This document shows, piece by piece, positions 58,103-64,000 of a stretch of 64,000 bases of DNA. The notes under the pieces were generated by a model. The model saw nothing but the letters and a program-made list of their open reading frames with translations, was not told the origin of the DNA and did no database searches. The stretch comes from Fasciolopsis buskii. Its lineage: Eukaryota; Platyhelminthes; Trematoda; Plagiorchiida; Fasciolidae. The stretch is from the NCBI GenBank assembly GCA_008360955.1, contig LUCM01005665.1, positions 39,267 through 103,266 of the forward strand, in the 5' to 3' direction. How positions within the stretch are numbered: position 1 is the stretch's first letter; the number at the start of each line of letters is the position of its first letter. The translations under genes were made by a program, and so were the position numbers.

Positions 58103-61100
58103 GTATTTTGTCCACACCTGTCCCCCGTCTTATGCTTAATTTCATTCTGTCCGTTTAGGTTCGGGTTACGAAAATGAAATATATTTGGACCATAAGCAAT
58201 TTCAGCTTTTGTCGCGAAGAAATGGGTGAAGTAGTGAAAAGTTCCTTTTTCTCTTGTGGCCCGAATGATAAATTAAAATGGTAAGTTGTTTTCTCAACTA
58301 ATCACTTTGTTTTTGTTCAGGTGTCTGCGAATTAACCCAAAGGGGCTGGACGAAGAAAGTCGGGAATATTTATCATTATATCTACTTCTTGTCAATTGTG
58401 GTACCAAAAGCGAAGCACGCGCTAAGTTCAAGTTTTCTCTGCTAAATGCGAAACGGGAAGAGACTAAAGCTATGGGTGAGTTCTCTTTGTTCCTATTTCA
58501 ACACGTTTCTGGTATTTGCTTTAAAATGAGGGCCGGCTAATCAGTTGGTTACAAAAGGGAGCAACTAACAGGTATGGATGTCGTCGATTAATGTTCGGTG
58601 AATCTAGTGGACAAAACGACCGGAGGCGGTGACACCACTATTGATCAGGGAAGATCGAGATGTGTAAGCTCGTTACCCACCTCGTCAGGCATGATGACCC
58701 ACGGACTGATCGTTTCTGCCGCGACAGTTGCCAGCGTCTAATGATTTTCGATGTACAAAACGGAGTTGGGTACACATAATTAGATGTGACGACGCGTATA
58801 TCCAGGATTCGAGCACCATCAGCATCATTGTCATCGTTAAAGAGCAGGGCGAGCCCCACTGACTGCTGCCCTTCTCATCGAGTTACACGTTGCAATAGAA
58901 TAAATGACAGAAAGTAAACCTTCAGGAACGCGAAAAGAAAAGAACCCCGTAGTAACTAAACCATGGATTGTACAGTCTAACTATTCAAACGCAATCTTTT
59001 CAACCAATCCGGTTCGATAGAAAGTGACTGCAGGATGGCCACCATTCATGTTTCGTTACCATATCCTTCGGTGTCTCCAGCTAACCGGTTGACGAATCCT
59101 TTGGACACCGGCCGCAAAGATGCGAGACATGTTATTATTTAGGACCGCTGAACATTTTCTTATTCCACATCGCCACGTCATGTGTTGACGGTCACGTGAC
59201 ATTCTGCACCCAGTTGGAGGGTCGAAGAACAGGGGGTCCGATTGCAGTACCCTAAACAAGATCTTTCAACTTCGGCGAAATATTGGGTCGGCTTTACAAA
59301 TACCTCGGTGCAGCATCCACTTCTGTATTGTATTGTATTGCATAGACGTTTGCGTACAAAAAATTTCATTTCAGTAAAAAAGGCGGGGATACAGCAAACC
59401 GTTCGAAAATAACTGTTGAGTGCAGCTTATTTGTCAACTCCGCGTATGCTGTAACAGAATGCAACGCCGATTTGCAGAGGGCGGAGTTTTATGGTAAGCT
59501 AACTGTTCTTGTTCGCAAGTGCAAAGGCAATACCACTTTAGTGATAACAGATGCTTTTAGTGCGTAGGTTGAAGGACATAGTTCATCAGAAGCCTGTTTA
59601 GGTGGACGTGACACCTTGACCACTCAGCGTTCAAATAATGCAGATAGGATTCCGTAGTTTTGTGCAGACAGTCGTTCATTCCTGTCTATCACGAATTTCT
59701 GACACAGTTCGCGTCACACAGCGACATGCCGCTCTAACTTCACACGTAACGGGAGCCCTGTTTTCCTTCCCTCTTAATGCAGAATGTCACGTGGACGTCA
59801 ACACGTGACGTGGCGATGTGGAATAAGAAAATGTTCAGCGGTCCTAAATAATAACATGTCTCGCATCTTTGCGGCCGGTGTCCAAAGGATTCGTCAACCG
59901 GTTAGCTGGAGACACCGAAGGATATGGTAACGAAACATGAATGGTGGCCATCCTGCAGTCACTTTCTATCGAACCGGATTGGTTGAAAAGATTGCGTTTG
60001 AATAGTTAGACTGTACAATCCATGGTTTAGTTACTACGGGGTTCTTTTCTTTTCGCGTTCCTGAAGGCCTACTTTTGGTCTACAGATGGTCTGCATATTC
60101 ATTTATTCCATTGCAACGTGTAACTCGATGAGAAGGGCAGCGGCAGCAGGACTCGCCCTGCTGTTTAATGCCGAACGGTGGTGCCGACGTCGATAGACGG
60201 TAGTACCAGTCCGTGGTCGCTGGAGTGGTTGCCTCTCTTAACCTTTTGCCACTTGTCGTTGCTCAGAGCTCCATGATCATGGTCGCAGTGCAATTTTGAG
60301 ACTGTCGAATACATCGCTTGTAGTCATTTCTTGCGAATGCATATGTTGTAATGTCATAGCTATTGGCAATTTAAGTGTTTCATAGTGAACCATACAACCG
60401 ATTTGAATAGTACGGCATTTACATCAAGCAATCCTGCTATTTCATGGCGCTGGCTCTCGTTGAATGGTGTGCCCGAAAGATTCTCGTTTTTCCAATTTAT
60501 GTAACCAAGCAGATGATACCGAGTTAGCGCTTCCGATGATCTTCCTTCCGAGTTCACCACGGGAAGTAGTATCCGTTAGAGTTGCTCCCCTTTCCCGCTC
60601 TTTTCTCTTTGTTCGAGATGATTGTGAAAGTAATCGCATCCTCATGTGAGAATATCGGCACCGATATTTGCTCATACCAGCAGCTGTGCGACTTGGAATA
60701 TGCAGACAGTGTTGTGCTTCCGAATGAAGCTCCAACTATATTGCATGTCTTTCCCATCATCTGATCGGCTGTCATTATGTTTGGGATGTTTTGTGCCTTT
60801 TAAGCCTATCCTTGTTCGTTCTGGAGAGAATTAAATGAAGTGGACGCGTTTAATTACTCAAGTGGCTGTATCTCTCCTAGTGGTCGTAGGTCGGAGGAAA
60901 TGTCTACTCATACAGAAGACTAGGTTTCCATTCAACAATTTGGGACATTTGCGGTGTCGGTTTGACATGCACTTTCCGATCGAAATTCAAATATACACAA
61001 CATCAATGGTGTTGATGCTGCTGTGTTGCTCTGAAACGAAGGTGTTGAGGGGGATGTGTGAATAGTTTCGGTGTTTGAAAATCACTGTCTGCTTAGTATT

Positions 61101-62502
61101 GGTAGGGGAAGTCTTTGGGGAATCTTGTCATATACTCAGTATTCAGGTAATGGGTTCTAGCGTTCAATCTTTAGAAGAGGCATTGGGTTTGATCAGGTAA
61201 CGGCTAGCAAGGAGGGGGCATGCTGAAGTCTGGCACCTATGCCATTATCGTAATTAATCGTGGTCACTGTAATATAGTAAAAGGTGAAGTAAGGAGGTCA
61301 CGTTTACTTCGCAGAAGTCAGTAATCGACAGCAGTCACATTCAGGATAGGGGCACTGTTTGCTCAGAGGGCCGGTCTAGCTAAGGGGGGGCGGAAAGTGT
61401 ATCGACCAGACATCCGTGAATGATTTCCTGATTTTGATTAGTGCTATTACTTGGAATTAGGGAGCTGAAATGTCAGTACTTTATACAGTTCCGGAATTCA
61501 GCCACATTTTAGTGCAACTGGCATCCTTGGTTATAAAACATACTATCTGCACATTAATTCGATAATTTATGTATTTTCAACCAACTTGTATTGGCTTAGT
61601 ATTAGTTAAGGCAAAGTTTGATCCGATGGGCTTGCAATCCGACATGTAGGTATGAGCCACATCCGTAATTCAGCTCCGCCTGCTCATCATTTTCACCGCA
61701 ATAATGGAAATGTGACAGGCAAAGGAAATGATAAAACAATGTTTGAGGCCGAGCAAATCACGTGCGAACGTCCATAAGATGCCAAAAGGCGTCAGTTAAC
61801 AATGGCTTCGTTGGCAACTTAGAACTCAGTTTTGTTCAGTTCATTTGTTTTTCTGCAACCACCAGAGTGCGCTGGTTTTACTCGCTACCCCACAACGCCG
61901 CCTACTGAAAAGAAGAAAAGATGACGAAATAGCGAAATCATGTGCAAGGCAATAAGTTGCTAGACCAGTAAACAGGTTTAGATTACCGGCCTGACTTATC
62001 CACTATTTGAAACACTTGCGAAGGTAATCGCATGCCGGATTTTCACAACTGTACCGGTCACATGCACCACTTCAGTCATTTTCAACTGATCCAATTCGGA
62101 GGGCTTATTTTTTGACCAAGAATGCCAAGTTGTTCTTTCTCACCCAAATTATTTAACTTATCTCAACCTGGTTAGTCGTATTATCAACTCATTAATGGCT
62201 GCATAGAATTCGCTAGTTCAAAACAAAGTAATTATGGGAATCCGGATTTCTCTCTGGATGGGTTTCGAAAGCACAAACAATCAGGATCTGTATGACCCGT
62301 CCTCTTTCATATTATTTATTGTGTTATGGTTCAACTTTTGATTATCCTCTCGCTCATTCTTTTCTTATGTGCAGAAAGTCAGCGTGCCTATCGCTTCGTC
62401 CAGGGAAAGGATTGGGGATTCAAAAAGTTTATCCGGCGGGATGTGTTGATGGACGAGGCCAGCGGTCTTTTGCCAAACGATCGGTTGACGATTTTGTGTG
62501 AG
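57974..62502 (+). CDS. SPOP: SPOP-like speckle-type POZ protein (MATH-BTB E3 adaptor), 5' part
   Basis: The gene is join(57974..58102,58159..58280,58321..58475,62375..62502), continuing beyond the window; 178 codons are seen. It is a substrate adaptor for Cullin-3 ubiquitin ligases, largely nuclear in animals. Residues 1-43 are a variable, Ser/Pro-containing start ending [10 protein letters not shown], and the MATH domain fills the rest. Key blocks are [58 protein letters not shown] and [20 protein letters not shown]. The human substrate-groove residues Y87, F102, Y123, W131 and F133 correspond to Y104, F120, Y141, W149 and F151, all kept. One residue is inserted at 111-112. All introns are GT/AG and the frame joins exactly. 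ATG 57974 is the first ATG in its frame. The BTB and BACK parts are not in the window. The last exon ends in phase 0 at GAG before GTATGT. Confidence 0.95.
58159..58280 (+). other. SPOP: SPOP-like exon 2
   Basis: Begins GTT CGG GTT after CCGTTTAG and ends in TG before GTAAGT, splitting the Trp84 codon. Flanked by very short introns of 56 and 40 nt. Confidence 0.95.
58321..58475 (+). other. SPOP: SPOP-like exon 3
   Basis: Completes Trp84 and runs to ATG G before GTGAGT, splitting Glu136. It contains the LSLYLLL and KFKF groove segments. Confidence 0.95.
58800..59335 (-). mobile_element. RTE-like fragment in SPOP intron (left arm)
   Basis: The minus strand holds the C-terminal RTE tract (the LRHLWRRPDIS-type block near 59290), then the 3' UTR down to a degenerate ATG-rich tail at about 58800-58840. 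From about 59207 to 58838 it is closely similar, inverted, to 59779-60168. A TATTG pentamer repeat follows at 59324-59340. Confidence 0.75.
59779..60200 (+). mobile_element. RTE-like 3' end fragment in SPOP intron (right arm)
   Basis: Starts at GCAGAATGTCACGTG and runs through the 3' UTR with GTGTAACTCGATGAGAAGGG to a short GGTGGTGCC tail. It is complementary to the left arm, with about 570 nt between them. A small insertion near 60075-60095 is specific to this arm. Confidence 0.75.
60590..61190 (+). pseudogene. RTE reverse transcriptase relic in SPOP intron
   Basis: The plus frames read [20 protein letters not shown] (about 60655-60712, YADD changed to YADS) and, after stops, [15 protein letters not shown] (about 60928-60970), as in the NLRHLWRR-D block. 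It belongs to the same subfamily as 53185-53601. It is sense to the SPOP-like gene but dead. Confidence 0.65.
61191..62370. other. Remainder of SPOP-like intron 3, unassigned
   Basis: No ORF of note and no repeat recognised. It ends in the pyrimidine tract and TTATGTGCAG acceptor of exon 4. Confidence 0.5.
62375..62502 (+). other. SPOP: SPOP-like exon 4
   Basis: Begins AA AGT CAG after TTATGTGCAG and ends GAG before GTATGT. It encodes residues 136-178, with [15 protein letters not shown] and [12 protein letters not shown]. Confidence 0.95.
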
Positions 62503-63099
62503 GTATGTCGGGAATCATTCGAAACGATTGCCTAAAGCCATCCGTAATTTTCACTCCTTGACCGTGTGCTAATTAGTTAGGTTTCTCCCGGGTGTTCAAA
62601 TAGCGTTAATGGCAACACTTATTAAATTGACCAACAGTAGTACTAGTAGTCTGTGATTGTTTTGACTTTACAGTGCTAAACCAACTTGCTTTCACTCGGA
62701 TATCCGTTTGTTTGTCAAGGGTGGAGTGCTGCGTTCATACCTGTGCGTCTATACGGCCCAGAAATGTGACCTCTACGAATGTAACGTACACCCAGTGTCA
62801 TCTGTTAGTAGTATTTATTAATGTGTTGAGAACAGTATTAGCGTTTAGAAAGTTAGGCTTAGGAGATTGGGGGTGAGAAATGTGGATCAAGAAAAGTGTA
62901 AAAAGGATAGTAAAGTTGTTCATATACACCTGGCATTGGTTGATTCTTGGAATTGCACACATGGCGATTGAAGACATCGGGATATGTGGCAGGTTATCGC
63001 GACTATTAGTGTTTTTATGCAACTCACCTGATACTGCCGTTTCTTATTATTCTGTACCTCAATTGTGATTCTCTTTCACGGATAAGAATCACGGTCGTC

Positions 63100-63171
63100 C
63101 CAAGGCTACCGGTTGTTCCGGAACCGGAACCAAATGACCACGGAGCGGAACATATTGTGTGGTAGCCTTGG
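63100..63171. repeat. Nested inverted repeat (hairpin)
   Basis: CCAAGGCTACC (63100-63110) pairs perfectly with GGTAGCCTTGG (63161-63171). Inside it, CCGGTT pairs with AACCGG (about 63109-63127). It may be a small foldback relic or intronic RNA structure. Confidence 0.6.
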
Positions 63172-63503
63172 TCACGTAGGGTGGATTGTGCTTCCATATG
63201 TAGATCCTCCAGATTCGTCCACGTGATATTAAATGAGGTGGCTAATTGTTGTCATGGTCTTAGTTACACATGATTTCTTTTTATTCCGACATGATTTTCA
63301 CTTGTCATTCTCTTTCCACTCAATCATTTGTATCCTGATTTATTCCACGGACACTGTCTGGTCAAAGAAGTGCGACTTTGCCAATCGGAGGAATAACTGA
63401 GGCAGGTCGTAGGATATTCGCAAACGGATGGATTCTCACAATATCCAGCTTACTTAATTGTAAATGATATAATGTTAATAACAGCGTTGTTGGTAGATAT
63501 AAT

Positions 63504-63545
63504 GCGCCAACCTTTCGACTACCGTGGGTAGTCTTTCTCAAGGCA
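63504..63545 (-). ncRNA. Hammerhead-ribozyme-like relic, possibly from a Penelope-like element
   Basis: The minus strand reads CTTGAGA (63542-63536), AA, a 7-bp perfect stem GACTACC/GGTAGTC with a 3-nt loop (63533-63517), then GAAA (63516-63513) and GGTTGGCGC. This is the order CUGANGA, stem II, GAAA of a hammerhead, and Penelope-like elements are known to carry such motifs. Two core bases differ from CUGANGA, so activity is unlikely. No Penelope RT is in the window. Confidence 0.35.
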
Positions 63546-63865
63546 AGTTTTACAATCAAATGACTGGGGGAACGTTCACATGCCAACTGATATTTAGTTG
63601 TCTGAGTGTTTGTGGGTGTGTGTACTTTGAACTGTGGATCGGGTGAGAGAATAGTTGTCCTTCACGTCATGCACCGCCGTGATGGTAGGATCAACTAGCG
63701 CGGTGACCTTTGGAGTGTTTATTTCTCAAACATGTTAGGGCTGTCCATATCTCCGAAATCTCTGCTCCGTCGTCCCGATTGATGCTTATCGCAGGAGCCT
63801 TGGCAAATTTGTGTTCAGTGCAGGTTCTGAATCCACGTCGGAGTACTTCTGTGCATTCATAATCT

Positions 63866-64000
63866 ACGTTATGTCACAACGAGACTACACCTTGACGTGA
63901 TGTGACGGCCTGCGTGCCTCCATGATCCAACGAGCTATACAGGGTGGCTTATCTCAAGCCGAAGATCCAATCATGCTTGGAAGGTCAATGGGTAGAGGCC
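63866..64000 (+). mobile_element. RTE-like LINE 5' end (cut by window edge)
   Basis: ACAACGAGACTACACCTTGACG, GTGACGGCCTGCG, ATCCAACGAGCTATACAGGG and GGTCAATGGGTAGAGGCC match the leader at 525-665 and 9840-9990 (both minus). The body lies to the right of the window. Confidence 0.7.

Larger units (their letters stand above)
62503..63865. other. SPOP-like intron 4 (start), mostly unassigned
   Basis: Starts GTATGTCGGG. No further SPOP exon is visible up to the window end. It contains the hairpin at 63100-63171 and the hammerhead-like relic at 63504-63545. Confidence 0.5.

Noticed and set aside
58638..58859. Minus frame inside the SPOP-like intron as an antisense gene
   Set aside because: It overlaps the RTE 3' fragment and its tail and has no domain.

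Overview
This window looks like nuclear DNA of a multicellular eukaryote, most likely a digenean flatworm. The evidence is split exons with GT/AG borders, very low coding density, and a dense layer of decayed retroelements: RTE-like LINEs with a conserved VFDHRCLR-type C-terminal block, CR1/Jockey-like LINEs and a BEL/Pao remnant. The assignment to trematodes rests on my memory of such repeat families and is an inference. There are no bacterial operons, CRISPR arrays or phage genes. Nearly all short ORFs are shadows or pieces of dead transposons.

Two host genes can be supported. The first is a sulfotransferase on the minus strand (two exons, 14819 down to 12850, 370 codons). It has both PAPS-binding motifs, the catalytic His loop, and an unusual hydrophobic N-terminal extension. 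The second is the 5' part of a SPOP-like (MATH-BTB) E3 ligase adaptor on the plus strand. Its exons are 57974-58102, 58159-58280, 58321-58475 and 62375-62502, and the gene must continue beyond the window.

Layout: 1-665 is an RTE 5' end (minus). 669-6580 is mostly unassigned. 6.6-9.99 kb is a nearly full-length dead RTE copy (minus). 10.91-11.23 kb is a ~100-bp inverted repeat with a G-quadruplex motif in its loop. 12.85-14.82 kb is the sulfotransferase. 15.88-16.7 kb is an RTE 5' part (plus), so the sulfotransferase sits between two head-to-head RTE 5' ends. 16.9-20.3 kb is GT-skewed DNA with a G4 motif and a tRNA-Lys-like primer-binding site. 20.4-21.2 kb is an RT relic, and 23.8-24.3 kb a BEL/Pao integrase relic. 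26.4-30.8 kb is a CR1-like LINE (minus), and 31-36.3 kb is mostly unassigned. 36.4-37.3 kb is an RT relic. 37.85-41.95 kb is a long CR1-like LINE (plus), followed by a second 5' half at 43.46-45.48 kb and a fragment at 46.1-46.9 kb. 49.6-55.8 kb is a nest of RTE pieces, including two nearly identical arms in inverted orientation. 57.36-57.6 kb is a tRNA-derived SINE candidate. From 57.97 kb to the end is the SPOP-like gene, whose 3.9-kb third intron carries inverted RTE fragments able to form a long hairpin in the pre-mRNA.

The two genes show no functional link. The most notable features are the anchored sulfotransferase and the foldback structures at 11 kb, 50-56 kb and 58.8-60.2 kb.
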